A DNA stretch of 64,000 nt from Paenibacillus solani (GTDB lineage: Bacteria > Bacillota > Bacilli > Paenibacillales > Paenibacillaceae), in the NCBI RefSeq assembly GCF_001277345.1, contig NZ_LIUT01000008.1:492336-556335 (forward strand), in the 5' to 3' direction. This document shows positions 35,815 through 45,717 of the stretch, piece after piece. Below the pieces are notes generated by a model. The model was not told the DNA's origin, made no database searches, and saw only the letters and a program-made list of their open reading frames with translations. Positions within the stretch are counted from its first letter, which is position 1, and each line of letters begins with the position of its first letter. Both the position numbers and the translations under genes were made by a program.

Positions 35815-36705
35815 ATGGATATACGGCATTTGGAGTATTTTCTGGAGGTAGCGAGGAACCAGAGTTTTACCAAAGCAGCCGAGAGATTGTATATTACACA
35901 GCCAACGATCAGCAAAACGATCCGCAATATGGAAGAGGAGTGGGGCGTTACCTTGTTCCACAGGCAGGGCAAGCGGATCGAGCTGACCGATGCAGGCAAG
36001 ATTATGTATCAACAGGCTCAGCAGATGGTAGATTCCTTTCAGCGGGTGTCCGCAGAACTGGAAGATTTGATGAATCTGAAGCGGGGTCATCTTCGCATTG
36101 GGCTTCCCCCGATGGTAGGCTCCAGCTTTTTCCCGGAAGTGATCGGGCAGTTTCACCGGGATTATCCGAAGATTACCATTCAACTGTTTGAGGATGGTGC
36201 CAAGAAAGTGGAGGCAGATGTGGAAAGCGGGAAGACCGACATCGGGGTGGCTGTGCTGCCGGTCAACGAAGACGTATTCCATTACTATTCCTTCCTGAAA
36301 GAGAAGCTGAACCTGCTTGTGCATCCGTCCCACCGATTGGCTGATCGAGAGCATGTGCACCTGAATGAGCTTGCCGATGAAGCGTTTGTGCTGTTTCGGG
36401 AGGATTTTACGCTGCATGACCGAATCATCCGCGAGTGCATCAGTGCAGGCTTCGAGCCGAGGGTGGTCTATGAAAGCTCGCAGTGGGATCTCATTAGCGG
36501 CATGGTGGCTGCCAATCTGGGTATTGCATTGCTCCCGGAGACGATTTGCAAGGAAATCGATTCATCACGCGTGACGATACTGCCGCTGGATAATCCCGCG
36601 ATCCCCTGGCAGCTCGGGATGATCTGGAGGAAGGACCGCTATTTGTCCTTTGCCGTTAGAGAATGGATCAGCTTCACGCGTTCGCTGCTTGGCGAAGATG
36701 AATAG
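35815..36705 (+). CDS. LysR-family regulator (CidR/YwbI-like)
   Basis: 296 residues from the ATG at 35815, with CGGAGG seven bases upstream. Helix-turn-helix at residues 3-60 (LEYFLEVARNQSFTKAAERLYITQPTISKTI), then a periplasmic-binding-protein-like effector domain. It diverges from cidAB, exactly as ywbI does from ywbHG in B. subtilis, where the regulator activates the pair in response to acetate or pyruvate metabolism. The effector here is inferred from that arrangement only. Confidence 0.9.
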   Translation: MDIRHLEYFLEVARNQSFTKAAERLYITQPTISKTIRNMEEEWGVTLFHRQGKRIELTDAGKIMYQQAQQMVDSFQRVSAELEDLMNLKRGHLRIGLPPMVGSSFFPEVIGQFHRDYPKITIQLFEDGAKKVEADVESGKTDIGVAVLPVNEDVFHYYSFLKEKLNLLVHPSHRLADREHVHLNELADEAFVLFREDFTLHDRIIRECISAGFEPRVVYESSQWDLISGMVAANLGIALLPETICKEIDSSRVTILPLDNPAIPWQLGMIWRKDRYLSFAVREWISFTRSLLGEDE

Positions 36706-36728
36706 GTTTGTTTCATAATAATGGGCAT

Positions 36729-36757
36729 TTCATACATTTTCATTCCTTGGACATAAT
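36729..36757 (+). promoter_or_regulatory. Promoter of the first catalase gene
   Basis: TTCATA at 36729-36734, 17-base spacer, CATAAT at 36752-36757. I see no PerR-type box here. Confidence 0.5.
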
Positions 36758-36810
36758 ATCCATAGTAAGAGGATCGATTATAAGCCAATATCCAAGGAGG
36801 AATGACAATC

Positions 36811-38433
36811 GTGAGTGGCCAAGAACATGAGGGAAATAACGGAGTAAACCAAGAGCGGGAAGGCTATGCTCAGAACCGGGGCGAGAGCGAACGGGAGGAT
36901 ACGCTGACCAACCGTCAAGGGCATCCGATATCGGATAATCAGAATGTGAGAACGGTAGGCAGCCGGGGGCCAATGACCCTGGAGAACTATCATTATCTTG
37001 AGAAGATTACGCATTTTGACCGGGAACGCATCCCGGAGCGTGTGGTGCATGCACGGGGAGCGGGAGCGCACGGTTATTTCGAGACATACGGAAAAGTAGG
37101 AGATGAGCCTGTAGCGAAGTATACCCGGGCCAAGTTGTTTCAGGTTGAAGGAAAGCGCACTCCCGTGTTTGTAAGGTTCTCCACTGTCATCCATGGCTCC
37201 GGCTCGCCTGAAACGCTGCGGGACCCGCGCGGATTTGCCGTTAAGTTCTACACGGAGGAAGGGAACTGGGATCTGGTCGGAAATAATCTGAAAATATTCT
37301 TTATCCGCGATCCGCTTAAATTTCCGGATATGGTTCATGCGTTCAAGCCTGATCCGGTATCGAACGTTCCGGGTCCTGTCGGCATGTTCGACTTCGTCTC
37401 CCGTTCTCCGGAAGCGACGCATATGATCACGTTTGTTTTCTCCCCTTGGGGAATTCCGGCTAACTACCGCCAAATGCAGGGCTCCGGTGTCAATACATAC
37501 AAATGGGTGAATGCAGAAGGCAACAGCGTGCTGATCAAATATCATTGGGAGCCGATTAAGCAAGGCATCAAGAACCTCACACAGGAAGAAGCAAGCAAGA
37601 TCCAGGCCACAAATGACAGCCATGCAACACAGGATCTATATGAGGCCATCGAGCGGGGGGATTATCCGGAATGGGAGCTATGCGTTCAGATTATGAGCGA
37701 TGAAGAGCATCCGGAGCTGGAATTCGATCCGCTGGATGCAACCAAGCTGTGGCCGACAGATCAATTCCCTTTCCTGAAGGTGGGCAAAATGGTGCTGAAC
37801 CGTAACCCGGAGAACTACTATAACGAAGTGGAGCAAGCGGCCTTCGGTACGGGGGTACTGGTGGACGGACTCGATTTCTCGGATGACAAAATGCTCCAGG
37901 GCCGTACGTTCTCTTACTCGGATACCCAGCGGCATCGGGTAGGCACTAATTATCTGCAGCTGCCAATCAATGCGCCAAAGAAGCGCGTTGCTACAAACCA
38001 GCGCGGCGGCCAAATGTCTTACTACGTAGATAAGGCGCCAGGGCAAAGCCCGCATGTGGATTATGAGCCTTCCATGACAGACGGTCTAGTGGAAGCCTCG
38101 CAGACTGCGAAGCCGCATCAGCCCCATTATGATGCCAATCTTGTCCGGCAGAAGCTGGAGCGTACGCTGGATTTCAAGCAAGCAGGAGATACGTACCGGG
38201 CTTTTGAAGATTGGGAGCGTAATGACTTGATTAACAATCTGGTGGGTGCGCTGATTCAATGCGACATTCGCATTCAGGACAAAATGGTGGAGTACTTTAC
38301 CAATGCGGACGAAGATTATGGACGCCGGGTAAGGGAAGGGTTGGAGCAAGCGAAGCGGAATTCGGATGCGACCGCCCGTGAACGAGCTGTCGCGGACGCT
38401 GAGCAGATGGGTCATGAGGCGGATCCATATTAA
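36811..38433 (+). CDS. Catalase (monofunctional, heme)
   Basis: 540 residues from a GTG at 36811 with AAGGAGG ten bases upstream; an ATG three codons earlier is too near. Active-site His in [14 protein letters not shown] near residue 80, Asn in [13 protein letters not shown] near 150, proximal heme Tyr in [17 protein letters not shown] near 370. It dismutates hydrogen peroxide. An N-terminal hydrophilic extension (about 40 residues, Asn/Glu/Gln-rich) and a C-terminal tail make it longer than the second catalase at 60.8 kb. No PerR-like box upstream, so it may be a stationary-phase or spore enzyme like KatX/KatE. Confidence 0.92.
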   Translation: MSGQEHEGNNGVNQEREGYAQNRGESEREDTLTNRQGHPISDNQNVRTVGSRGPMTLENYHYLEKITHFDRERIPERVVHARGAGAHGYFETYGKVGDEPVAKYTRAKLFQVEGKRTPVFVRFSTVIHGSGSPETLRDPRGFAVKFYTEEGNWDLVGNNLKIFFIRDPLKFPDMVHAFKPDPVSNVPGPVGMFDFVSRSPEATHMITFVFSPWGIPANYRQMQGSGVNTYKWVNAEGNSVLIKYHWEPIKQGIKNLTQEEASKIQATNDSHATQDLYEAIERGDYPEWELCVQIMSDEEHPELEFDPLDATKLWPTDQFPFLKVGKMVLNRNPENYYNEVEQAAFGTGVLVDGLDFSDDKMLQGRTFSYSDTQRHRVGTNYLQLPINAPKKRVATNQRGGQMSYYVDKAPGQSPHVDYEPSMTDGLVEASQTAKPHQPHYDANLVRQKLERTLDFKQAGDTYRAFEDWERNDLINNLVGALIQCDIRIQDKMVEYFTNADEDYGRRVREGLEQAKRNSDATARERAVADAEQMGHEADPY

Positions 38434-38477
38434 ATCAGCCCACTAAAGAGTTCGCCATCTGCCGAGCAAGAATGATA

Positions 38478-38515
38478 CGAAGCCGTCTGCACACCGGTAT
38501 GTGCAGGCGGCTTCG
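38478..38515 (+). terminator. Terminator of the first catalase gene
   Basis: CGAAGCCGTCTGCACA pairs with TGTGCAGGCGGCTTCG (one mismatch), a 16-base stem, followed by CCTGTTTCTG. Confidence 0.75.
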
Positions 38516-38627
38516 CCTGTTTCTGTTGTAAAATATTTGCGGAATGTTAAGATGTTGCAAGGAATGCAAGGAATCCAAGCTATGCGTATAGAATCAAGCA
38601 GAAGAATGATGGGAGGAGGCTTATATT

Positions 38628-39668
38628 ATGGCAATACAAGCGGGGATTATCGGCTACGGGCTGTCCGGGTCCGTATTCCATGCGCCGATTCTGAGGAGTG
38701 TGCCGGATTACAATGTGCACACGGTTGTTTCATCAGATCCTGATAAAGTTCGCAAGGATTTGCCAGATGTAGCGGTTGCAGGCAGCGTGGAAGAACTCCT
38801 GTCAGCGGAGATTGATGTAGTCATCATTACGAGCCCGAACGAAACGCATTATGAGTATACCCGGTTGGGGATTGAAGCAGGAAAGCATGTGGTCGTCGAG
38901 AAGCCGTTTGCGGTGACGTCTGCTGAGGCCGATCAGCTCATTGATCTGGCCAGGCAGAAGGGAGTCTTGCTCACGGTGTACCATAACCGCCGCTGGGACA
39001 ATGACTTTCTAACCGTCCGCAATTTGCTGGAGACGGGCGCTCTCGGCAAGCTATCTATTTATCAGTCGCAGCTCAGCCGTTATTGTCCCGAGGTGAAATC
39101 TAAGGATTGGAGGGAGCAGGAGGTCCCCGGTTCGGGAATTCTATATGATCTGGGTTCTCATTTAATTGATCAGGCCTTGTTCCTGTTCGGTCTACCGAAC
39201 ACGCTATGGGCGGATTTGAACGTAGAACGCCAAGGGGCCAAGACTTATGATTATTTTCACCTGGTCCTCGGATACACAACGTTCCGCGTTATTCTGCATT
39301 CCGGATCGCTGGTAAGACAAGCCGGACCAAGATTCGAGCTTCACGGAGATAAGGGAAGCTTCTTGAAATACGGAACGGATCCCCAGGAAGGCCAGCTCAA
39401 GCAGGGTATGTATCCAGGAGATGCGGGCTGGGGTGAAGATCAGCCGGATCTGTATGGGGAGCTTGCTACCGAGCTGAGCGGACTGGCGGTCCAAGGTGAG
39501 ATTGAGACGCTCCCGGGACGTTATCAGGCTTTCTATCAAAGACTGGCCGAATCGATACTTAAGGGCGGATCTTTGCCTGTCCAGCCGGAAGAAGCCCGCG
39601 ACGTCATTCGTATGATCGAATATGCAGTGCAAAGTCATGAGGAAGGCCGAACCATCAAAATCACCTGA
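38628..39668 (+). CDS. Gfo/Idh/MocA family oxidoreductase
   Basis: 346 residues, ATG with GGGAGG upstream. N-terminal Rossmann domain with GIIGYGLSGSVFHAP near residues 6-20, VEKPFAVT near 93 (the conserved E-K-P lysine) and the C-terminal alpha/beta domain with DLGSHLIDQALFLFG near 172. Substrates in the family are sugars, inositols or other polyols; nothing in the neighbourhood narrows this down. Monocistronic. Confidence 0.88.
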   Translation: MAIQAGIIGYGLSGSVFHAPILRSVPDYNVHTVVSSDPDKVRKDLPDVAVAGSVEELLSAEIDVVIITSPNETHYEYTRLGIEAGKHVVVEKPFAVTSAEADQLIDLARQKGVLLTVYHNRRWDNDFLTVRNLLETGALGKLSIYQSQLSRYCPEVKSKDWREQEVPGSGILYDLGSHLIDQALFLFGLPNTLWADLNVERQGAKTYDYFHLVLGYTTFRVILHSGSLVRQAGPRFELHGDKGSFLKYGTDPQEGQLKQGMYPGDAGWGEDQPDLYGELATELSGLAVQGEIETLPGRYQAFYQRLAESILKGGSLPVQPEEARDVIRMIEYAVQSHEEGRTIKIT

Positions 39669-39812
39669 TGAGGGAAGGCTTAAAACTCTTTTTGCAAATG
39701 GACAAGCACATAGTTTGATCCGATTGGTGGGATATTAGATGAATGCAACCCTTGGTGGAATTTTCATAAGGGGTGTTCAATCGATATTACATCTAAGAAG
39801 GAGAGAACGGCT

Positions 39813-40607
39813 ATGAAGAAACGCCATATCTTTCGGCCAGCTGCTGCACTTCTGGTGAGCCTGTCGGTGATGCTGGCCTTCTCCGGAGCAGTATTGGCTG
39901 CTGGAAGTGGCCCGTTTCACTTTGGGTTTAAGAAAAGTGTCAATGGCCAGCTGCCCTCGATCAATGAAGAAGGCTTCAAGGAGCTTTTGCAAAAATACGG
40001 CGCCATCTTTATGGGCGATCCTGAACAGAAGGAATTGTACCTGACGTTCGATAATGGATATGAAAACGGGTTTACCGCCAATATCCTGGATACGCTCAAA
40101 GAGAAGAAGGTGCCAGCCACCTTTTTCGTGACCGGACATTACGTGAAGACGCAGGAAGAACTGCTCAAGCGGATGACGGCAGAAGGCCATATTATCGGCA
40201 ACCACTCCTGGAATCATCCAGATGTGACCACCATCTCGTCAGAAAAGCTGACCGAGGAACTGGAACGGGTGAAGAAGGAGGTTATGCAGATAACCGGCCA
40301 GCCGGATATGAAATACTTGCGTACTCCGCGCGGCATATTCGATGAGCGGTCCTTAGCAACCAGCAAGCAGCTGGGCTATACGAATGTTTTCTGGTCTCTC
40401 GCCTACATGGACTGGGATGTGAAGTCCCAGCGCGGTGCGCAGTATGCGTATGACAAAGTAACTGCACAGCTTCATCCGGGGGCTGTTATCCTGCTGCATT
40501 CGATCTCCAAGGATAACACGGAGGCCTTGGGGCGGATCATCGACGAAGCCAGGAACCGGGGATATGAATTCAAAAGTCTGGATCAAATGCAGAAAAGAGT
40601 ACCGTAA
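39813..40607 (+). CDS. pdaA: Delta-lactam-biosynthetic polysaccharide deacetylase
   Basis: 264 residues, cleavable signal peptide of about 30 residues. NodB fold with TFDNGYENGFT near residue 88 (Asn in the second Asp place, as in PdaA), metal ligands in GNHSWNHPD near 130, RTPRGIFDERS near 170 and a C-terminal VILLHSISKDN. PdaA removes the N-acetyl group from muramic acid so that muramic delta-lactam can form in the spore cortex, which germination lytic enzymes recognise. It fits the spore-forming context and the ger operon at 50.4 kb. Confidence 0.92.
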   Translation: MKKRHIFRPAAALLVSLSVMLAFSGAVLAAGSGPFHFGFKKSVNGQLPSINEEGFKELLQKYGAIFMGDPEQKELYLTFDNGYENGFTANILDTLKEKKVPATFFVTGHYVKTQEELLKRMTAEGHIIGNHSWNHPDVTTISSEKLTEELERVKKEVMQITGQPDMKYLRTPRGIFDERSLATSKQLGYTNVFWSLAYMDWDVKSQRGAQYAYDKVTAQLHPGAVILLHSISKDNTEALGRIIDEARNRGYEFKSLDQMQKRVP

Positions 40608-40624
40608 GTCATTGTCGTTAACCA

Positions 40625-40670
40625 GCGTGCAGACATCCATCCTGATCAGGAGGGGGCTGCATGCTTTTTT
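40625..40670 (+). terminator. Terminator of the pdaA gene
   Basis: GCGTGCAG pairs with CTGCATGC, with further pairing of CCATCCTGA and TCAGGAGGG inside, followed by six T. Confidence 0.8.
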
Positions 40671-40756
40671 GTGATGGAATCATCAATTACGCTTCGCTTT
40701 CAGGAACGAATGTTTGGTATAATACCCTTCATAGAATATGAACGAAGGAGACCATC

Positions 40757-43045
40757 ATGCCTCATACCATTCAAATATCTGTCAGGCCGCTGGTGGAATA
40801 TGTCTTTCGCAGCGGCAGCATTACCTCGGGTTTTCGCACGGCGACATCCCTCACCGAGGGAACCCGGGCGCATCAACAAGTACAGCGCGACTATGGTGAG
40901 AACGATCAAAAAGAAGTTCAGCTTGAAGCACAGATCCCTTACGAGGATCTTCTGTTTGTGGTGGAAGGTCGCTGCGACGGCCTGATTCAAGAGGAAGGGC
41001 GTATGCTCATAGACGAGATCAAGTCGACCTCCGGCGATTTGGGTGAAATTACGGAGCACACCTACCCGGTTCATTGGGCGCAGGCCAAAATGTATGCCTA
41101 TATGTACGCGAAGCAGCATGAGATTCCGAAGATGGGTGTGAGATTAACCTACTTCAAAGTCCCAAGCGGAGAGCGGAAGCAGTTCGTTGAGGAATGGAGC
41201 TTGGCTCAGTTGGAATCCTTCGTATTGGAGGTTCTGGCGGCATATGCGCCGTATGCCAACCTGCTGCGGGAGCATGGCGAGCGGAGGGATCAGAGCATCC
41301 GCGATCTGAAGTTTCCGTTTCCTGCCTACCGTGAGGGACAGCGAAAGCTGGCCGGAGCTGTATATAAAAGCATCGGGGAAGGACGAAAATTGTTTGCCAA
41401 AGCGCCGACGGGCATAGGGAAAACCATATCCACGATGTTTCCTTCAGTCAAGGCGATTGGAGAAGGTTTGCTGTCGCGGATTTTTTATCTGACGGCCAAG
41501 ACCATCACCCGAACGACCGCGGAGGAAGCCCTGGCGCTTATGGAGCGTCAAGGACTCTGCATGCATGCGGTCACGCTGACGGCGAAGGACAAGATTTGTT
41601 TTAGTGAAGCCGAAGGCTGCGGACAGATGGGCTGTGTGTTCTCAGAGGGATACTATGACCGGATTAATGGCGCGATACTGGATCTGCTCTCGAATGAAAC
41701 GCTGATCACGAGACCTGTTATTGAAGAGTACGCCCGGAAACACACGGTGTGTCCGTTTGAGTTCTCGCTGGATGCTGCGTACGCTGCCGATGCCGTTATA
41801 TGCGATTACAACTATGTGTTTGACCCGCGTGTGTCCTTTAAGCGGATGCCGGAGGATGTGAAGAAACGCAGCGTACTGCTCGTCGACGAAGCACATAATC
41901 TGGTAGACCGGGCGCGTGGAATGTTCTCAGCCGAGCTGAATAAATCTGCATTCTTGGATTTGCAAAGGGCATACAAAGAGAGCAATCCGGGTCTATACAA
42001 TACGGCGAAGCGGGTAAACAACCGCTTTAAGATACTGCGCAAGGCCAGTGAGGGAGAAGAACGGATTGTCGGCTCTCAGCAGCCGGAGATGATGGTGGAG
42101 CTGCTGGAGGACTTTTCGCTCCAGGCGGAGGCCGAACTGATGACAGGGAAAACCGGAGAAGAGGCTGATGCGCTCCTCGAGTGTTATTTTGCTGTTCAGG
42201 GTTATTTGCGCATTTCCAAGCTGTATGACGACCGCTTTGTCACGTATGCGGAGATGAGCGGGAGCGAGGTGTTTCTCAAGCTGTTTTGTCTGGACCCTTC
42301 ATACTTGCTTCAGCAAGCCGGGAAAAACTATCGTTCCAGCGTGTTCTTCTCAGCTACGCTCATGCCGCTCGGATATTACCGCGACATGCTTGGAGCCGAG
42401 GAAGAGGACTACAGCCTCTCGATTCCTACGCCCTTCTCTTCCGAGCAATTGGATGTTCGAATTTTGCCGTTATCAACGCGCTTCAAGGATCGGGAGCGCA
42501 ATAGCGAGGCCATCGTCCGGATGCTGAGTGCATTGATTCAGGAACAACCGGTGAATACCCTGATTTTCCTGCCGTCCTACCCTTACATGCAGGACATTCA
42601 TGAGGCCTTCGCCCGAATGAACCCGGGAGCGCGCACCCTGCTCCAAGGGCATGGAATGAGCGAGGAGGAGCGAGAAGCATTCCTGAACGCGTTCCAGGCG
42701 GATGCGGCTGACCCGCTGATCGGCTTTGCTGTCATGGGTGGGATATTCTCCGAAGGCATCGATTTGAAGGGAGAGCGGCTTTCCAGCGTCGTAGTCATCG
42801 GCGTAGGGTTGCCGCAGCTGTCCTTTGAGAATGATATCATCAAGGATTATTTTGATCGTACCGGAAAGAGAGGTTACGATTATGCCTATGTCTACCCGGG
42901 CATGAACAAAGTACTGCAGGCCGGAGGGCGCCTGATCCGGTCAGAGCAGGACAGCGGAACGCTGACGCTCGTGGATGACCGCTTTCTGAATCGCCAGTAT
43001 GGTATGCTGCTGCCGGAGGAGTGGAGGCACTACAGGCGTATCTAA
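40757..43045 (+). CDS. DinG/XPD-like helicase with N-terminal nuclease domain and iron-sulfur site
   Basis: 762 residues, ATG with GAAGGAG upstream. Residues about 1-190 carry a PD-(D/E)xK nuclease pattern (Asp in VEGRCDGLI near 74, E-x-K in LIDEIKST near 88). Superfamily 2 helicase motifs follow: APTGIGKT near 215, DEAH near 375, GGIFSEGIDLKGERL near 660 and QAGGRLIRSEQD near 725. Four cysteines (281, 288, 293, 332) sit between motifs I and II where XPD/DinG enzymes bind a 4Fe-4S cluster. It should be a 5'-3' DNA helicase coupled to a RecB-like nuclease, probably in repair. Monocistronic with own terminator. Confidence 0.88.
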   Translation: MPHTIQISVRPLVEYVFRSGSITSGFRTATSLTEGTRAHQQVQRDYGENDQKEVQLEAQIPYEDLLFVVEGRCDGLIQEEGRMLIDEIKSTSGDLGEITEHTYPVHWAQAKMYAYMYAKQHEIPKMGVRLTYFKVPSGERKQFVEEWSLAQLESFVLEVLAAYAPYANLLREHGERRDQSIRDLKFPFPAYREGQRKLAGAVYKSIGEGRKLFAKAPTGIGKTISTMFPSVKAIGEGLLSRIFYLTAKTITRTTAEEALALMERQGLCMHAVTLTAKDKICFSEAEGCGQMGCVFSEGYYDRINGAILDLLSNETLITRPVIEEYARKHTVCPFEFSLDAAYAADAVICDYNYVFDPRVSFKRMPEDVKKRSVLLVDEAHNLVDRARGMFSAELNKSAFLDLQRAYKESNPGLYNTAKRVNNRFKILRKASEGEERIVGSQQPEMMVELLEDFSLQAEAELMTGKTGEEADALLECYFAVQGYLRISKLYDDRFVTYAEMSGSEVFLKLFCLDPSYLLQQAGKNYRSSVFFSATLMPLGYYRDMLGAEEEDYSLSIPTPFSSEQLDVRILPLSTRFKDRERNSEAIVRMLSALIQEQPVNTLIFLPSYPYMQDIHEAFARMNPGARTLLQGHGMSEEEREAFLNAFQADAADPLIGFAVMGGIFSEGIDLKGERLSSVVVIGVGLPQLSFENDIIKDYFDRTGKRGYDYAYVYPGMNKVLQAGGRLIRSEQDSGTLTLVDDRFLNRQYGMLLPEEWRHYRRI

Positions 43046-43068
43046 TTTTTTGTATAGATTCTGATTAG

Positions 43069-43096
43069 CCGCGGATATTAATCTGCGGTTTTTTTT
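43069..43096 (+). terminator. Terminator of the nuclease-helicase gene
   Basis: CCGCGGA with TCTGCGG (one mismatch), then eight T. Confidence 0.75.
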
Positions 43097-43151
43097 GTGT
43101 TTGAACAATGATTAACAACTAATACAACAATGATAAGGGGATTAAACGATT

Positions 43152-43295
43152 TTGACCAAACCAAATAGGACGATTCTGCAAGCTTATGGATGGAATGCAG
43201 TTACCCGCCGTCAGAACAAAAACTCGGGCAATCTGCCTCGGAAGAACGACCGAGGCCGGAAAGGGGCATATCGGCAGCTGATGTACGATGAATAA
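43152..43295 (+). CDS. Possible small basic protein
   Basis: A 47-codon frame starting TTG at 43152 with AAGGGG eleven bases upstream. The product is strongly basic and polar, rich in Arg, Lys and Asn (for example VTRRQNKNSGN), and ends RQLMYDE. No membrane segment or domain. It lies in a 370-base gap and I cannot name a family. Codon usage looks like its neighbours, but at this length chance is possible. Confidence 0.4.
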   Translation: MTKPNRTILQAYGWNAVTRRQNKNSGNLPRKNDRGRKGAYRQLMYDE

Positions 43296-43323
43296 TGGAT
43301 GTTAAAGGATGGCCGGAGTTGAT

Positions 43324-43386
43324 TTGACGTCGGTCATCTTTCGGGTATATAGTTAGGGAACCAAATAAATAGGCAGACTATCTATT
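43324..43386 (+). promoter_or_regulatory. Promoter and candidate operator of marR-ABC operon
   Basis: TTGACG at 43324-43329, 16-base spacer, TATATA at 43346-43351. Downstream, AATAG (43368-43372) and CTATT (43382-43386) form an inverted repeat just past the expected start of transcription, a usual place for autorepression by MarR proteins. Confidence 0.55.
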
Positions 43387-43417
43387 AATTCGAGCTGCTG
43401 CCGAAAAGAGGTGGACC

Positions 43418-43951
43418 ATGGCAGAAGATCAGCATCCAGATTTACATAAAGAAATGAACGGGACCAAGGACAGACATTCGCGGGAAGGACCATGCATGAA
43501 GGGTGGCGGCCGGGAAGACAGCGTTGCCGGGAGGCTTTTGTACAGCATTCGCATGTTCCACAAGCAGGAGTGGGATCAGCACATGATTTCCGGTCATACA
43601 CCCGGTGAGATTCGTGTGCTGATAGGTCTCAAACATCATATCGAGCCCGATGGTCCCGGCATGAAAGTATCCGAAATCAGCAGCATGATGAATGTTACAT
43701 CGCCGACGATCACTCAATTCATTAATGCCCTGGAGAGTAAGGGATTGGTGGAGCGGGTAATGGATACGCAGGACCGCCGGGCTGTTCGGGTGCGGCTGAC
43801 GGAGGAAGGAAACCACGTTGTCCAGCAAACCTATTTAAACGTCAAGAACCGCTTTAACGAGCTGGTGGATTTCCTTGGGGAAGAGGACAGCGTGAAACTG
43901 ACAGAGCTGCTGACGAAGGTGTATCATTTTCACGAGCAAAAACGTAGTTAG
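43418..43951 (+). CDS. MarR-family regulator
   Basis: 177 residues, ATG with AGAGGTG upstream. The winged helix is clear: MKVSEISSMMNVTSPTITQFINALESKGLVERV near residues 85-117, then DRRAVRVRLTEEG. A 45-residue hydrophilic N-terminal extension, rich in His, Glu and Lys, with one Cys, precedes the domain and is unusual. It leads an operon with the two ABC exporter genes (30 bases to the next start), so it probably represses them until a drug or lipid-like ligand binds. Confidence 0.9.
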   Translation: MAEDQHPDLHKEMNGTKDRHSREGPCMKGGGREDSVAGRLLYSIRMFHKQEWDQHMISGHTPGEIRVLIGLKHHIEPDGPGMKVSEISSMMNVTSPTITQFINALESKGLVERVMDTQDRRAVRVRLTEEGNHVVQQTYLNVKNRFNELVDFLGEEDSVKLTELLTKVYHFHEQKRS

Positions 43952-43980
43952 AACAAAACAATTTCAGACAACGAGTAGGG

Positions 43981-45717
43981 GTGGAGGCTTTGCTAAAACT
44001 GTTTCACTATATGAAACCGTACCGGACAGCAGTCATATTTGTTCTGTTGTTTACATTTTTCCAGTGTCTGTCTGATCTTTACTTGCCGACCTTGATGGCG
44101 GACATCGTCGATTTAGGCATTGTCAAAGGAGATGTGCCTTACATATGGAAAGTTGGGGGGGTTATGCTCCTCGTTGCCATAGGAGGCATGGTCTGTTCCA
44201 TTGCCGCAAGTTATCTGGCTTCCAAATCGGCTACCGGATTCGGAAAGATTCTCCGTGGACGCGTGTTTTCCCATGTCGAGAATTTCACGCTTCAGGAATT
44301 TGACAAGATCGGGACAGCATCGCTGATTACCCGTACGACAAACGATATCACGCAGGTGCAGCAGGTTACGATTATGATTCTTCGCATGATGGCGATTGCG
44401 CCGATGATGTGTATCGGAGGCATCGTGATGGCCATATCGAGGGATCCGGGGCTGACGACGGTACTGCTGGTTGTCCTGCCGGTGCTGGCACTAGCGATTT
44501 TCCTCATCGCGAAGAAAGGGATACCCCTCTTTAAGGCCATTCAGGTCAAAATCGATACGCTCAGCCGTGTGCTGCGGGAGAATCTGACGGGAATCCGGGT
44601 GATTCGCTCATTTAATCGGATGAATCATGAAACGGTTCGCTTTAATGATGCGAACGAGGATTTGACGGCCACCGCGATCAAAGTAAACAAGATCATGGGT
44701 GCGATGATGCCTGTCATGATGCTGGTTATGAACTTTGCCACGCTGGCGATCGTATGGTTTGGGGCTCATCGCATTGACTCGGAGCATATGAAGGTCGGTG
44801 ACCTCATGGCCTTTCTCCAATACGCGATGATGATTATGTTCTCGCTGATCATGCTATCAGTCATGTTTGTTATGATTCCGCGTGCACAGGCATCAGCGGT
44901 CCGGATCAATGAGGTATTGGACATGATACCTGAGATCCACGATCCTAAACAACCGCATGATACCAGCCTCAAGAAGGGCTCGATCGAGTTTCAGGACGTC
45001 TCCTTCTATTATCCGGGTGCGGAGGAACCGGCGATATCCAATATTTCCTTCCAGGCCGGACCCGGTGAGACTACTGCAATTATTGGCGGAACCGGTTCAG
45101 GAAAATCTACGCTGATCAGCTTGATTCCTCGTTTCTATGACGTGACTTCGGGACAGATTCTTGTCAATGGGACCGACATCCGGAACATGACGCAGGAGCA
45201 GCTGCGGAGCCGTATCGGATTTGTGCCGCAGAAGGCGCTGCTCTTTACCGGAACGATCGCGGAGAATATCCGCTACGGTAAAGAGGATGCGACCGACGAG
45301 GAGATCGAGCATGCAGCGCAGGTTGCGCAGGCTGCCGATTTCATCTCCTCCATGGAAGGCGGGTACGACGCCGAGATTTCCCAAGGCGGCAGCAATGTAT
45401 CCGGAGGACAGAAGCAGCGGCTTTCGATCGCAAGGGCGCTTGTGCGTAGACCTGAGATTTATGTGTTTGACGACAGCTTCTCGGCACTGGACTTCAAGAC
45501 GGACGCCAAGCTGCGTGAAGCCCTCCGGGAGGAAACCACCGAATCTACGGTACTGATCGTAGCGCAGCGCGTCAGCACCGTTATGGATGCTGACCGAATT
45601 ATCGTGCTGGATGAGGGGCGTATTGCCGGAATGGGTACACATGAGGAATTAATGGCTTCCAGTGATGTGTACCGCGAAATCGTTACCTCGCAGCTGTCAG
45701 AGGAGGAGATCGCATGA
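43981..45717 (+). CDS. Heterodimeric ABC exporter subunit with degenerate catalytic site
   Basis: 578 residues. A GTG at 43981 gives the full helix 1; a TTG three codons on is possible. Six N-terminal helices, then Walker A GGTGSGKST near residue 368, signature VSGGQKQRLSIARA near 475 and Walker B IYVFDDSFSALD near 495. The catalytic Glu is Asp (FDDS), as in B. subtilis BmrC/YheI. It pairs with the next gene to make an asymmetric type IV multidrug exporter. Coupled to it by an ATGA overlap. Confidence 0.92.
   Translation: MEALLKLFHYMKPYRTAVIFVLLFTFFQCLSDLYLPTLMADIVDLGIVKGDVPYIWKVGGVMLLVAIGGMVCSIAASYLASKSATGFGKILRGRVFSHVENFTLQEFDKIGTASLITRTTNDITQVQQVTIMILRMMAIAPMMCIGGIVMAISRDPGLTTVLLVVLPVLALAIFLIAKKGIPLFKAIQVKIDTLSRVLRENLTGIRVIRSFNRMNHETVRFNDANEDLTATAIKVNKIMGAMMPVMMLVMNFATLAIVWFGAHRIDSEHMKVGDLMAFLQYAMMIMFSLIMLSVMFVMIPRAQASAVRINEVLDMIPEIHDPKQPHDTSLKKGSIEFQDVSFYYPGAEEPAISNISFQAGPGETTAIIGGTGSGKSTLISLIPRFYDVTSGQILVNGTDIRNMTQEQLRSRIGFVPQKALLFTGTIAENIRYGKEDATDEEIEHAAQVAQAADFISSMEGGYDAEISQGGSNVSGGQKQRLSIARALVRRPEIYVFDDSFSALDFKTDAKLREALREETTESTVLIVAQRVSTVMDADRIIVLDEGRIAGMGTHEELMASSDVYREIVTSQLSEEEIA

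Noticed and set aside
36706-36810. Sigma-B promoter or PerR box before the first catalase
   Set aside because: GTTT and GGGCAT elements occur but with a spacer of about seven bases, and no TTATAAT-type palindrome is present.
40757-43045. CasDinG-type CRISPR helicase
   Set aside because: No cas genes or repeats are nearby and the protein has its own nuclease and iron-sulfur cysteines, as in repair enzymes.
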